Source: Mycobacterium deserti
GTDB taxonomy: Bacteria; Actinomycetota; Actinomycetes; Mycobacteriales; Mycobacteriaceae
DNA length: 64,000 bases
Reading direction: 5' to 3'
Assembly: GCF_025345615.1 (NCBI RefSeq)
Contig: NZ_JAODWD010000005.1
Coordinates: 372,001-436,000 of the forward strand
Part shown: in pieces, positions 14,793 through 23,697 of the stretch
Position numbering within the stretch: the stretch's first letter is position 1
Layout of the letters: each line of letters starts with the position of its first letter
Made by a program: the position numbers and the translations under genes
Notes under the pieces: model-generated
What the model was told of the DNA's origin: nothing
Database searches by the model: none
Seen by the model: only the letters and a program-made list of their open reading frames with translations

Positions 14793-15781
14793 TGAAGGTG
14801 ATGACGGCGCTGTTCGGACCAATGGATGCGATCGAACGGACACACGCGCTGCGGGAGGCGGGCGCCAGCGGCGTATTCACCTTCGAGGGACCGCACGACG
14901 TGTTCGCTCCGCTGACCCTTGCCTCCACGGTCGGCGGGCTGGATTTGATGACTAATGTGGCGATCGCGTTCCCGCGCAATCCAATCCATCTCGCACACCA
15001 GGCCATGGACCACCAGCTGCTCAGCGGCGGCCGGTTCACCCTCGGCCTGGGCACCCAGATCCGCACGCAGATCGAGAAGCGCTACGGCGCCGACTTCGAC
15101 AAACCGGTCGCGCGCATGACCGAACTGGTGGCCGCGCTTCGCGCCATCTTCACCACCTGGACCACCGGGGAACGGCTGAACTTCCGCGGCGAGTACTACC
15201 GGCACACCCTGATGACGCCGACCTTCACCCCGCGCGGCCCCCTGCCCGCCCCGCCGCCGATCTATGTCGGCGCGTTGGGACCGCGGTTGACCCATGCCAC
15301 GGCGAAGTCCGCCGACGGGCTGCTGGTGATGCCGTTCGGGTCCAAGCGATTCCTGGCCGAGGTGACGATGCCCGCGGTGCGCGACGGCCTCGACGCGTCG
15401 GGACGTCGCCTCGAGGACTTCGCGGTGGTTCCCGAGATCATCGTGTCGGTCGGCTCCGAAGATCGAGATCACACGGCGGCCCGTCGGCTGCTGGCGTTCT
15501 ACGGGTCGACGCCTGCGTACCGGCCCGTCCTGGAGGTGCACGGCTGGGGGGATCTGCAGCCGGAACTCAACACGCTGTCCAAACAGGGGCGATGGGAGGA
15601 GATGGGCACGCTGATCGACGACGAGATGCTGCACACCATCGCGGCGTGCGGCAGCCCCGTCGACGTCGCGGCGCACATCCGCGACCGCGTCGAAGGCGTG
15701 TCCGACCGCGTCTGCCTCTACCAGCCCGGTCCCATCGCGGTCGAATCCCTGGCCGAGATCGTCGACGCGCTGCAGGGCTGA
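14792..15781 (+). CDS. F420-dependent LLM-class oxidoreductase (TIGR03617-like)
   Basis: 329 residues of the luciferase-like monooxygenase TIM-barrel superfamily: IAFPRNPIHLAHQAMDHQL, SGGRFTLGLGTQIR and PPPIYVGALGPRLTHATAKS are characteristic of the actinobacterial F420-dependent branch. It probably moves hydride between F420 and an unknown substrate in the cytoplasm. GTG 14792 is the start, with a -10-like hexamer 8 bases upstream. It ends 41 bases before the flavin monooxygenase gene on the same strand, so the two may be co-transcribed. Confidence 0.75.
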   Translation: MKVMTALFGPMDAIERTHALREAGASGVFTFEGPHDVFAPLTLASTVGGLDLMTNVAIAFPRNPIHLAHQAMDHQLLSGGRFTLGLGTQIRTQIEKRYGADFDKPVARMTELVAALRAIFTTWTTGERLNFRGEYYRHTLMTPTFTPRGPLPAPPPIYVGALGPRLTHATAKSADGLLVMPFGSKRFLAEVTMPAVRDGLDASGRRLEDFAVVPEIIVSVGSEDRDHTAARRLLAFYGSTPAYRPVLEVHGWGDLQPELNTLSKQGRWEEMGTLIDDEMLHTIAACGSPVDVAAHIRDRVEGVSDRVCLYQPGPIAVESLAEIVDALQG

Positions 15782-15822
15782 CCCCTATCGTGGTACCCAG
15801 CCGGACCAAAGGAGGCTGCGGG

Positions 15823-17334
15823 ATGGGTGCCGACCAGGCGGACTACTCCGACGTGCTGATCATCGGCGCGGGGATCTCGGGAATCGGCGCGGCGTACCGC
15901 ATTCGCGAGAAGAATCCCGGGCTTAGTTACACGGTGCTCGAGCGCCGTGCCCGCATTGGCGGGACGTGGGACCTGTTCCGCTATCCGGGCATTCGCTCCG
16001 ACAGCGACATCTTCACGCTGAGTTACCCGTTCGAGCCGTGGACCCGACCGGAGAACGTGGCCGACGGCGAGTACATCCGCGAGTATCTGACCGCGACGGC
16101 CCGCAAGTACGGCATCGACAGTCACATCCGGTTCAACACCCACGTCCAGTCGGCCGAGTGGGACTCGACGACCGATACCTGGACGGTGCGCACCGTCCAG
16201 GATGGTCCCGACGGTCCGCAGGAGAAGCTCTACCGCGGGCGGTTCGTGTTCTTCGGCACCGGCTACTACAGCTATGACGCCCCCTACACCCCGGAGTTCC
16301 CCGGCATCGAGCAGTTCCGCGGCGACGTGGTGCATCCCCAGTTCTGGCCGGAGGATCTCGACTACTCGGGAAAGCGGGCCGTGGTCATCGGCAGCGGCGC
16401 CACCGCGATCAGCCTGATCCCCGCACTGGCGCAGAAGGCGGCGCACGTGACCATGTTGCAGCGCTCGCCGACGTACATGATGTCGATGTCGCGGATCGAT
16501 CCGATGGTGGATTTCATCCGGAAAGCGCTGCCGCTGCGGGCCTCTCACGCCGTGGTCCGGATGCGTAACGCGCTGTTCCACGTGCTGACCTACTTCATGT
16601 TCCGCAAGGCGCCCCGTTTCGGCCGGTGGCTGATCCGGAACCGGACGATCGCCGCGTTGCCCGACGGCTACGACGTCGATGTGCACTTCAAACCGCGGTA
16701 CGACCCGTGGGATCAGCGGATGTGCCTGGTGCTCGACAACGATCTGTTCGAGCATGTCGGCGAGGGCCGTGCCGAAGTGGTCACCGACCACATCGATCAC
16801 GTCGACGCGGACGGCATCGTGCTGAAGTCGGGCGGGCGCCTCGACGCGGACGTGATCGTCACCGCGACGGGCCTGCAGTTGCAGGCGCTCGGTGGCATCG
16901 AGATCAGCATCGACGGGGTCGGCGTCAAGCCCGCCGACCGGTTCGTCTACAAGGAGTATCTGCTCGAGGACGTGCCGAACATGGCGTGGTGCATCGGCTA
17001 CACCAATGCGTCGTGGACGCTGCGCGCCGACATGACGGCGAAGGCTTTCGCGAAGTTGATCGCGCACATGGACTCTCACGGCTATACGCACGCCTACCCC
17101 CACCTGGGTGGCAAGCCGATGCCGGAGAAGCCGGCGTGGAACATCAACGCCGGCTATGTGAAGCGTTCGGCACACGTGCTGCCGAAGTCGGGCACGCACC
17201 GACCGTGGAACGTGCGACACAACTACGTTCTGGACGCGATCGACCACCGGTTCGACCGCATCGACGAGTCGATGGTGTTCGGGCGGGTGGCTACGGCGTC
17301 CGTACCGTCAACCCCGTCGCGAGCAGCTGGCTAG
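15823..17334 (+). CDS. Flavin-containing monooxygenase (Baeyer-Villiger type, EthA-like)
   Basis: 503 residues. FAD motif VLIIGAGISGIGAAYRI at the N-terminus, then RIGGTWDLFRYPGIRSD, the hallmark of EthA/MymA-type Baeyer-Villiger monooxygenases. The NADPH Rossmann motif is VVIGSGATAISLIPAL. Such enzymes insert oxygen into ketones; EthA also activates thioamide drugs. A GGAGG box sits 7 bases before ATG 15823, so the start is secure. The 3' end overlaps the convergent AraC gene by 44 bases. That regulator may control it, but this is only positional evidence. Confidence 0.8.
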   Translation: MGADQADYSDVLIIGAGISGIGAAYRIREKNPGLSYTVLERRARIGGTWDLFRYPGIRSDSDIFTLSYPFEPWTRPENVADGEYIREYLTATARKYGIDSHIRFNTHVQSAEWDSTTDTWTVRTVQDGPDGPQEKLYRGRFVFFGTGYYSYDAPYTPEFPGIEQFRGDVVHPQFWPEDLDYSGKRAVVIGSGATAISLIPALAQKAAHVTMLQRSPTYMMSMSRIDPMVDFIRKALPLRASHAVVRMRNALFHVLTYFMFRKAPRFGRWLIRNRTIAALPDGYDVDVHFKPRYDPWDQRMCLVLDNDLFEHVGEGRAEVVTDHIDHVDADGIVLKSGGRLDADVIVTATGLQLQALGGIEISIDGVGVKPADRFVYKEYLLEDVPNMAWCIGYTNASWTLRADMTAKAFAKLIAHMDSHGYTHAYPHLGGKPMPEKPAWNINAGYVKRSAHVLPKSGTHRPWNVRHNYVLDAIDHRFDRIDESMVFGRVATASVPSTPSRAAG

Positions 17335-18052
17335 CTGATAGCCCGAACGTCGTCTTGAACCGGTCGGCGAGATGCGAAGGACTCGCGAAGCCGGCCTTCA
17401 TCGCCGCTTCGGTGAGGTTGGCTCCGGCCGCGATGGCGGTGCCCGCATGCACCAGACGCACCCAGATCCGGTAACGCCGCAGGCTTGTTCCGAGCTCGTC
17501 GCGGAACAGGTGCAGGAACCGCGATTCGGACACGCCCGCTTGCCCGGCCAGCTCGCGCGATGACACCGCGGTGGCGGGATCGTCTCTGATTCTGCGGGCC
17601 GCGGCGGTGATGCGCGGATCGACGGCCCGCTGCGTTGCCGGGGCGGCCGAATCCAGCCAGCGAGAAGCGCTCTCGTCGTCCTGCGGCATGGCCAACAGCC
17701 GGTCCTCGGCCGTGTGCGTCAGTCCGATAGGGCCGATCCACTCCGACATGGCCGACCGGCAGGCTTCGGCGCGCGCGGACGTCGGCTCCAGATAGCACGA
17801 CACCAATCCCGCGCCGTGGCAGACCATCTGGTGGGTCACTCGCGGTGGGATCAAGACGCTGCGCGCTTGCCGCGGGGCCCCGTCGGGCGTGGTCACGGTC
17901 AATGGCCCGCCGATGCCGGCAGCGAAGCACCACACCGATCCCGAGTGTGGTGCGAGGTTGAGGCTGGGACCCGCATACATGGCTTGGCCCGGCCACAGCC
18001 ACACCGTCGGGCAGCAGGTTTGTGGAAGCGCTTCCGTCGCCGCATCGCCCAT
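17291..18052 (-). CDS. AraC-family transcriptional regulator
   Basis: 253 residues. An N-terminal cupin-like sensing part (PHSGSVWCFAAG, SVLIPPRVTHQMV) and a C-terminal AraC double helix-turn-helix (SRELAGQAGVSESRFLHLF, then ANLTEAAMKAGFASPSHLAD). ATG 18052 (MGDAATEAL) is preferred to the in-frame 18094. It is convergent with the monooxygenase and divergent from the DUF4345 gene, so either could be its target. The effector is unknown. Confidence 0.75.
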   Translation of the reverse strand: MGDAATEALPQTCCPTVWLWPGQAMYAGPSLNLAPHSGSVWCFAAGIGGPLTVTTPDGAPRQARSVLIPPRVTHQMVCHGAGLVSCYLEPTSARAEACRSAMSEWIGPIGLTHTAEDRLLAMPQDDESASRWLDSAAPATQRAVDPRITAAARRIRDDPATAVSSRELAGQAGVSESRFLHLFRDELGTSLRRYRIWVRLVHAGTAIAAGANLTEAAMKAGFASPSHLADRFKTTFGLSASQLLATGLTVRTP

Positions 18053-18085
18053 GCTGGTCTCCTCGTCGATCGTTAGGAGGCTACC

Positions 18086-18457
18086 TTGGCGCACGCTGTC
18101 ATCATCGTGATCGGTGTGTTCTTCGCGGGCATGGGGATCTACGCGCTCGTCGCACCGGCGGCCATCATCCGACCGTTCGGCATCCGCTTGGGGGACGCCG
18201 CGGCGCGATCCGAGGTGCGCGCGGTCTATGGCGGGTTCGGGCTCGCGATCGCGGGCGTTCTGGGGTATGCCGCCATCGTGGGTGGGGACATCGGCAAAGG
18301 CGTACTGATCACCGTCGGCGCCGCATTGGCCGGGATGGCGTTGGGGCGGCTGGTGGCCGCGTTGCTTGGTGACCGAACGCCGTTCTACCCCAACTGGTTC
18401 TACTGCCTGGTCGAGGCCGCCGCCGCCGCCCTACTTTTCGCGATTTCGGTGCCCTAA
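18086..18457 (+). CDS. DUF4345-like small membrane protein
   Basis: 123 residues with about four hydrophobic helices (AVIIVIGVFFAGMGIYALVA, FGLAIAGVLGYAAIV, GVLITVGAALAGMAL, LVEAAAAALLFAIS). The start is an unusual TTG at 18086, chosen because AGGAGG (18075-18080) lies 5 bases upstream and no ATG or GTG fits the first helix. Function unknown. The last codons and the stop lie inside the 52-bp dispersed repeat. Confidence 0.65.
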   Translation: MAHAVIIVIGVFFAGMGIYALVAPAAIIRPFGIRLGDAAARSEVRAVYGGFGLAIAGVLGYAAIVGGDIGKGVLITVGAALAGMALGRLVAALLGDRTPFYPNWFYCLVEAAAAALLFAISVP

Positions 18458-18493
18458 CGTTCGCTCACCGATCGTCAGCGCGCCGAAATCGCT
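18442..18493. repeat. 52-bp dispersed inverted repeat at a convergent junction, copy A
   Basis: It aligns without gaps to the reverse complement of 41281-41332, with about 44 of 52 identical by eye. The arms CGATTTCGG (18441-18449) and CCGAAATCG (18483-18491) form a hairpin. It contains the TAA of the DUF4345 gene and runs into the stop of the convergent gene at 18492. A bidirectional terminator role is plausible. Confidence 0.65.
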
Positions 18494-19604
18494 AGGGGGC
18501 GACGGTCAACCAGTCGGCGAATCCTGACGGGTCGTGGCGCCCCAGCGCACCGTGCTCGAACAACCCCCAGCCCTCGGCGGTCTTGCCGCCCTCGGTGCAC
18601 ACGGCACGGCCGACGTGGTCGATGACGCCGAAGCCCGCCCGGCCGACGATCGCCGGATCGGTCATGTCGTAGGTGAGACGCTCGGTGAACTTGTCGCCCT
18701 TCCACACACCGTGCACCCAGTCCGAGTCGCCGCCGTATCCGCCGCCGACGTGGATGGGCACCGGTAGCTTCGACTCGACGTCGAAGCGCACCGGAGAGCC
18801 GTCGCCGGCGGTCGCTTCGATGGTGGCTCCGTGCGGAATTCGCGTCCCGGACTTGTAGTGGATCTTCACCCGCGGCCAGCCGAGCTGCTCGACCCGGCCG
18901 TCGCGCCACACCCGGGTGACATCGTTGAGGCTGCGGAACCCGTCGGGCTCCTCCTGAATGATCAGGCAGATACCGAAATCGTCGAACGCCATCGGGACGT
19001 ACAGCCACCACATGCCCTCGAACGGAGGATGCGCGGGCCGGCCCGCCGGCTCGGGTTCGCCGATCGGGCGAATGCCCCATGACCGATCACGACTTCCGAT
19101 CCACACCGCCGGGTCGACGCCGATCTCGTCGCCGTCGATCGAGATCTTTCCGCTCCACGAGCCCACCTGGGCGAACCGCTGCGCATCGAGCGTCACCCGC
19201 GTGCCGGTACGCAGCACGTGGCGTTGCTCCTGCACGACGGGGAACAAACCCTCCCAACTCAAGTCGAGGGCGATGCCTTCGGTCTCCTCGAGCGTCACCC
19301 GCAACTTCTGAAGCGGCTCGCCCACCTCGACGCGGTACCCCAGGACGTGCTGATTGAGCCTGTCGGCGTCGATGCCGTCGCTCAGGTGCACGGCCGTCTG
19401 CTTGTCGCCACGGCGCACCAGAACGAAGGCGTCTTTCACGCCGAGGTTCGGGTAGTACCCGATACCGGTGATCAGGAAGATGTCGCCGGTGCGGTCGTGC
19501 GCATTGAAATACGAGCGGTCGTAGAAGTTGCGGTCCGACGCCCCGGGCCACGAAATGGGCTGGGGGATCTGGTGAATCGGGAATTCATCGGTCGGTCCCA
19601 GCAT
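18492..19604 (-). CDS. AttH/CrtC-like hypothetical protein
   Basis: 370 residues, soluble, without recognised catalytic motifs. Repeated strand-rich segments (DRSYFNAHDRTGDIFLITG, GSRDRSWGIRPIG, GMWWLYVPMAFDDFGICLI) recall the lipocalin-like AttH/CrtC (hydroxyneurosporene synthase) architecture seen in many mycobacterial proteins. It is translationally coupled to the upstream phosphotransferase gene (stop and start share a base at 19604), suggesting that they act together. The pair looks like a small-molecule or steroid-type modification unit; no substrate can be named. Confidence 0.5.
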   Translation of the reverse strand: MLGPTDEFPIHQIPQPISWPGASDRNFYDRSYFNAHDRTGDIFLITGIGYYPNLGVKDAFVLVRRGDKQTAVHLSDGIDADRLNQHVLGYRVEVGEPLQKLRVTLEETEGIALDLSWEGLFPVVQEQRHVLRTGTRVTLDAQRFAQVGSWSGKISIDGDEIGVDPAVWIGSRDRSWGIRPIGEPEPAGRPAHPPFEGMWWLYVPMAFDDFGICLIIQEEPDGFRSLNDVTRVWRDGRVEQLGWPRVKIHYKSGTRIPHGATIEATAGDGSPVRFDVESKLPVPIHVGGGYGGDSDWVHGVWKGDKFTERLTYDMTDPAIVGRAGFGVIDHVGRAVCTEGGKTAEGWGLFEHGALGRHDPSGFADWLTVAP

Positions 19605-20767
19605 CAGGCGTCAGCTCCTTTGGTTGGCTCTTCGCTCGAGCGCTCATCGCCGATCAGCCGGCGCAGTAGTGAACCGTGATAGAACAGCGACTCGACGTCG
19701 TCGGGTTTCTCGATTTCGCCGAAGCGCACCCGCCTGGCGCTTGTCCGCATGAACACGCACGCCCAGATGACACCGGAGTAGACGTAGAACCACTTCAGGT
19801 CGCCGAGTTGCACGCCCGTCATTGCGGCGTAGTGCGACTTGACGTCCTGCTCGATCATGAAGTCCGGCAGACCGGGCAGGCCGGCCAGCCCGGCAAGCTC
19901 CTGGAAAACATTGTGCGCGAAAATCATCCAGGCGGCATCCATCTCGCGCGGGCCTAGCGTCGCCATCTCCCAGTCCAGGACCGCGGCGGGCTGATACCCG
20001 GAGTACAGCACATTGCCGACGCGGGAGTCGCCCCACACCAGGACGGGGTCGCTCGCCGCGGCCTCGGCGGGCCAGTTCGCCTCCAGCCAGTCCAGCGACC
20101 GCTCCACCAATTCGGAGCGCCCGATGTCGGGAACGGCGAACCGATACCAGTCTTGCAGCCAGTTCAGGTTGCGCCGCAACGCGTTGTCATCGGACCCGTC
20201 GTCGAGGAATCCGAAGGTGTTCTGCGGTTCCGGAATCGAGTGCAGTTGCGCGATCACCCCGACGGTGGCGTCCTGAAGTTCGCGACGGCGCTCGGCGGGG
20301 GAGTCGGCGAACCAGTTTCCGCCGAAGGTGTACGGCATGACGTCCGGCGGCACGCGGCCCTCGACGTAGTCCATCAGGAAGAACGGTGTGCCGAGCACCT
20401 CACCGGTGCTCTCCAGCCACCGTACGCGCGGCACCGGCACATCGGTCTTCTCTTCGACCAGCCGGATGACGTCGAACTGATGGTCCATCCGATAGGAGGA
20501 GAACACCGGAACGTCTTCGGCCGCCGGGGCGACGCGGGCCACCCATTTCTGCTCCACCTGGCCGTTCTCGTCCCAGCGGCCGGTCAGAATGATCGTCTCC
20601 GACGACATGCCGTTCGCATCGACCCCGCTCTCGACGGTGATCTCCGGGGTGACGCCGCCGGGCAGCACCGTCGACAACCAGCGCGCCATCACCTCGGGGA
20701 GCTTGGACAGGTCGCGACTCGAATGCTCGAGGCGACTGACATCTTCGACAGCCGGTTCACTTGCCAC
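19604..20767 (-). CDS. Phosphotransferase family protein (APH/choline kinase-like)
   Basis: 387 residues of the APH kinase-like fold. The catalytic loop is VLVWGDSRVGNVLYSG, with W in place of the usual H of HGD, and the metal-binding DWEMA follows (AAVLDWEMATLGPREMD). This subgroup is common beside acyl-CoA dehydrogenases in mycobacteria and is often linked to acyl-CoA metabolism rather than antibiotic resistance. It is coupled to the downstream hypothetical gene and divergent from a TetR gene 45 bases away, which probably regulates both. Confidence 0.7.
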   Translation of the reverse strand: MASEPAVEDVSRLEHSSRDLSKLPEVMARWLSTVLPGGVTPEITVESGVDANGMSSETIILTGRWDENGQVEQKWVARVAPAAEDVPVFSSYRMDHQFDVIRLVEEKTDVPVPRVRWLESTGEVLGTPFFLMDYVEGRVPPDVMPYTFGGNWFADSPAERRRELQDATVGVIAQLHSIPEPQNTFGFLDDGSDDNALRRNLNWLQDWYRFAVPDIGRSELVERSLDWLEANWPAEAAASDPVLVWGDSRVGNVLYSGYQPAAVLDWEMATLGPREMDAAWMIFAHNVFQELAGLAGLPGLPDFMIEQDVKSHYAAMTGVQLGDLKWFYVYSGVIWACVFMRTSARRVRFGEIEKPDDVESLFYHGSLLRRLIGDERSSEEPTKGADA

Positions 20768-20812
20768 TTATTTCTTCCTTCGGCCGACGATTACGATACG
20801 GTGGGTAGCGTT

Positions 20813-21415
20813 ATGAAAGCAGACCCGTCCCCGGTTGACAAGGCCCCGACGGCCGGACGGCCGAGGGACCCTCGCATCGACGCTGCCATACTGCGCGCCA
20901 CCGCGGATCTGCTTGTGGAAATCGGATATTCGAATCTGACGATGGCCGCGGTGGCGGATCGGGCCGGTACCACGAAGACCGCGCTGTACCGACGATGGTC
21001 GAGCAAGGCCGAACTGGTGCACGAAACCGCGTTCCCGGCCGCGCCCACCGCTATCGAGACGCCGCCCGGCGACATCGCCGCCGACATCCGCGCGATGCTC
21101 GCAGCGGCGCGCGACGTGTTCACCACTCCTGTGGTGCGCGCCGCGCTGCCCGGCCTGATCGCCGACGTGGCCGCCGACGCCGAACTCAACACCCGGGTGA
21201 TGGCCCGGTTCACCGACGTCTTCGCCGCCGTTCGCTCCCGACTGGCCGACGCGGTGCAGCGTGGCGAGGTGCACCCGAACATCGATCCCGACCGGCTGGT
21301 CGAGGTGATCGGCGGAGCCACCCTGCTGCGCGTTCTGTTGGTGCCCGACGAGACCCTCGGCGACGACTGGGTTGTCCAGACGACCGCGATCGTCGTGCAC
21401 GGGGTGGTGACATAG
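20813..21415 (+). CDS. TetR-family transcriptional regulator
   Basis: 200 residues. An N-terminal TetR DNA-binding domain (RATADLLVEIGYSNLTMAAV, ADRAGTTKTALYRRWSSKAE) and a helical ligand-binding C-terminus of the TetR_C_33 style. It is divergent from the phosphotransferase/AttH-like pair with only 45 bases between, so it likely represses that pair and itself. The gap contains the imperfect inverted repeat GATAC-N5-GTAGC. The PIG-L gene starts 5 bases after its stop. Confidence 0.8.
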   Translation: MKADPSPVDKAPTAGRPRDPRIDAAILRATADLLVEIGYSNLTMAAVADRAGTTKTALYRRWSSKAELVHETAFPAAPTAIETPPGDIAADIRAMLAAARDVFTTPVVRAALPGLIADVAADAELNTRVMARFTDVFAAVRSRLADAVQRGEVHPNIDPDRLVEVIGGATLLRVLLVPDETLGDDWVVQTTAIVVHGVVT

Positions 21416-21420
21416 CGGCG

Positions 21421-22097
21421 ATGCTCGAGCCCTTCCCGACGCAGTGGCGCACTGCGCTACTGCTGGTCCCGCATCCCGACGATCCGGAGTACGGGTGTGC
21501 GGCCGCGGTGGCCAAGTGGACCGGCCAGGGCAAGGCGGTGCATTACGCGCTGGGAGTCGCGGGGAGGCCGGCATCGAGGGGATGGCGCCCGCGGAGGCAG
21601 GCGCGCGCAGAGAGCAGGAGCAGCTGCGCTCGGCCGCCGTCGTAGGCGTCCAGGACGTCCAGTTCTGGGACTTCCCCGACAGCGATATCCGCAATACGCC
21701 GCAGCTGCGGGCGAAGATCGTCGAGGCGATCACCGCACTGGCGCCGGAGCTGGTCATCACGATTTACAGCGGTCCGCAGTGGGCGCCCGGCCAACCCAAC
21801 CAGCGCGACCACATCGAGTTCTCCAATGCCGTTGCCGCGGCCTATGATTCGCTCGAGAGCCCGCCGCGTTGGTTGTTCGAGAACGGACCCGAGCCCACGC
21901 ATGCCGAGGTGATCGACGGCGAATGCTTCGAGCGTGCGGTGACGTCGCTCGCGCAGCACGACGTCTACCTGTCTGTCCTCGACCCGGACACGCCGGTCAT
22001 TGAGCAGGCGCGCAAGCAGGTCGACATGACCACGTCGCCGCGCCCGGAGTTCAACGGCCAACGCACCGTCGAGTTCATTGTAAAACGCGCACGCTGA
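21421..22097 (+). pseudogene. PIG-L (LmbE-like) deacetylase, single frameshift
   Basis: The N-terminal frame from ATG 21421 has the zinc motif VPHPDDPEYGCAAAVAKW (HPDD), and the family requires a continuation of the type RGEAGIEGMAP. That continuation lies in another frame, which runs to 22097 with the third ligand in NQRDHIEFSNAV. The shift is at the GGG at 21552-21554; one more G restores a protein of about 225 residues. Such enzymes de-N-acetylate sugar conjugates (MshB/Mca relatives). Both halves are otherwise well preserved, so it is either a very recent mutation or a homopolymer base-calling error. Confidence 0.65.
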
Positions 22098-22100
22098 CGG

Positions 22101-22880
22101 CTAGCTCGGCAGCAACTTCTCCTTCGGCCCGAGATACATCCCGCCGTTGACGTTGAGCGTCTCACCCGTCACCCAGCGGCTGTCGGGGGACGCGAAGAAC
22201 GCGACAGCATCGGCGATCTCGTCGGCCTTGCCGATCCGGTCGAGCGCCGTGATGTTCGTGAATCCCTTCTGCGCATCGTCGCTGTCGTGCAGCCACGAGT
22301 TCATGTCGGTGTCGGTGACGCCGGGCGCCACGTTGTTCACCGTGATGCCGCGCTCCCCGAGTGTGTTGGCCAATGAGCGGCCGAGGACGTTCAGCGCGCC
22401 CTTGGTCATCGAGTACACGATCTGCGGTGTCGCGAACCAGGTGACGCCCGAAGACACGTTGATGATGCGCCCGCCGTCGCTGAGCAGCGGCAGTGCTCGC
22501 TGGGTGATGAAGAACGGCGCCCGCACGTTGATGGCGAACTCCCGCTCGAACTGTTCGGGCGTTGCCTTGTCGATGGTGGCGTCAGCGGTGGCGATGGCGG
22601 CGTTGTTGACGAGGATGTCCAACCGACGGCCACCGAGTTCACCCTCGAGTCCCGCGAACAAGGTGTCGACGTCGCCCTCGACGCCGAGTTCTGCCCGGAC
22701 CGCGAATGCCTCGCCGCCCGCGGCGCGAATCGCATCAACGGTTTCCGCGGCCGCAGCGTCGTTTGTGCCGTAGTGCACGGCGACCAGCGCGCCGTCGGCA
22801 GCCAGTCGCTGTGCGATGGCGCGTCCGATCCCTCGCGAGGCGCCGGTCACCAGTGCGGTCTTGCCAGAAAGTGAGGTCAT
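22101..22880 (-). CDS. Short-chain dehydrogenase/reductase
   Basis: 259 residues of classical SDR: TGASRGIGRAIAQRL for NAD(P) binding, NNAA, a serine in INVSSGVTW and the YxxxK catalytic pair in YSMTKGALNV. The C-terminal VTGETLNVNGG is typical. It oxidises or reduces an unknown alcohol/ketone. It starts 28 bases after the crotonase stop on the same strand, at the tail of the nuo transcription unit, and is convergent with the PIG-L gene 3 bases away. Confidence 0.8.
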   Translation of the reverse strand: MTSLSGKTALVTGASRGIGRAIAQRLAADGALVAVHYGTNDAAAAETVDAIRAAGGEAFAVRAELGVEGDVDTLFAGLEGELGGRRLDILVNNAAIATADATIDKATPEQFEREFAINVRAPFFITQRALPLLSDGGRIINVSSGVTWFATPQIVYSMTKGALNVLGRSLANTLGERGITVNNVAPGVTDTDMNSWLHDSDDAQKGFTNITALDRIGKADEIADAVAFFASPDSRWVTGETLNVNGGMYLGPKEKLLPS

Positions 22881-22908
22881 GCGGGCGACAACCTCGCTCA
22901 GTACTGGC

Positions 22909-23688
22909 CTATTCCCCAGGTGCGATCTGATCCTTGTTGCGCGCGGCCACCGCCCGGAACTGATCGCCGAGCCCCTCGAAGTCGCGGTGTTGGGCGAACG
23001 CGATCGTCTGCTCGGCTGCCAGCGCGGGGTCGATCACCGCCGCGGCGCCGGTGGTGTAGATCTCCTTGAGTCCCCGCATCACCGGGCCCGGCACCTCGGC
23101 GATCTGCGTCGCGAGTTCGAGCGCGCGCTCCAGAAGCCGCTCGTGGGCGACGACTTCGGTGACCAGCCCGATACGTTCGGCACGTGCGGCGTCGACCACC
23201 TCACCGGTCATCGACAGCCGCCTGGCCATCGCGACGCCGACGACCTGGGGGAGCCGGGCCGTCATGCCCCCGCCGGGCAGGATGCCGACGCGGGCGTGCG
23301 TGTCGGCGAACACCGCTCGCTCCGAGGCGATCAGGAAGTCGCAGCCCAGCGCCATCTCCAAACCGCCGGTGAACGTCGCGCCGTTGACGGCGCCCACGAT
23401 GGGTGTGCTCATCTTGGCGGTGGCCGCGATGCAACTCTGCGACCGGAACTCCTCGAAATACTTGAGTCCGTCGCGCTGCGCCTCTTTGAGGTCGACACCC
23501 GCGCAGAACGCGGGGTCGGTACCGGTCAACACGACCGCGCGCACCGCCTCGTCGGTGTCGGCCTCCGTCAGCGCCGCGTAGGCCGCGCGAATAAGGTCCC
23601 GGCTCAACGCATTCCTGGCCTCAGGCCGATTGAGCGTGAGCATGCGAACGGCGCCGTGGTCGGCGACGAGGACTAGTGAGTCGGACAC
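22909..23688 (-). CDS. Enoyl-CoA hydratase/isomerase (crotonase) family
   Basis: 259 residues of crotonase fold: LTLNRPEARNALS, FCAGVDLKE (oxyanion region), NGATFTGGLEMALGCDFLIA and GILPGGGMTARLP. The Glu in GGLEMALG matches the first catalytic glutamate of hydratases. The second position has THARVG instead of the usual PE, so water addition may be impaired and the reaction may be isomerase- or hydrolase-like. It starts 9 bases after the nuoN stop, which suggests read-through from the nuo operon. Confidence 0.75.
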   Translation of the reverse strand: MSDSLVLVADHGAVRMLTLNRPEARNALSRDLIRAAYAALTEADTDEAVRAVVLTGTDPAFCAGVDLKEAQRDGLKYFEEFRSQSCIAATAKMSTPIVGAVNGATFTGGLEMALGCDFLIASERAVFADTHARVGILPGGGMTARLPQVVGVAMARRLSMTGEVVDAARAERIGLVTEVVAHERLLERALELATQIAEVPGPVMRGLKEIYTTGAAAVIDPALAAEQTIAFAQHRDFEGLGDQFRAVAARNKDQIAPGE

Positions 23689-23697
23689 TGCGCGACG

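Noticed and set aside
15718..17247. 509-codon minus-strand frame opposite the Baeyer-Villiger monooxygenase
   Set aside because: It is a GC-rich shadow rich in His, Arg and Val; the plus strand encodes a clear flavoprotein.
21545..21560. Programmed frameshift in the PIG-L gene
   Set aside because: There is no slippery heptamer or downstream structure that I can see; a simple one-base loss explains it.
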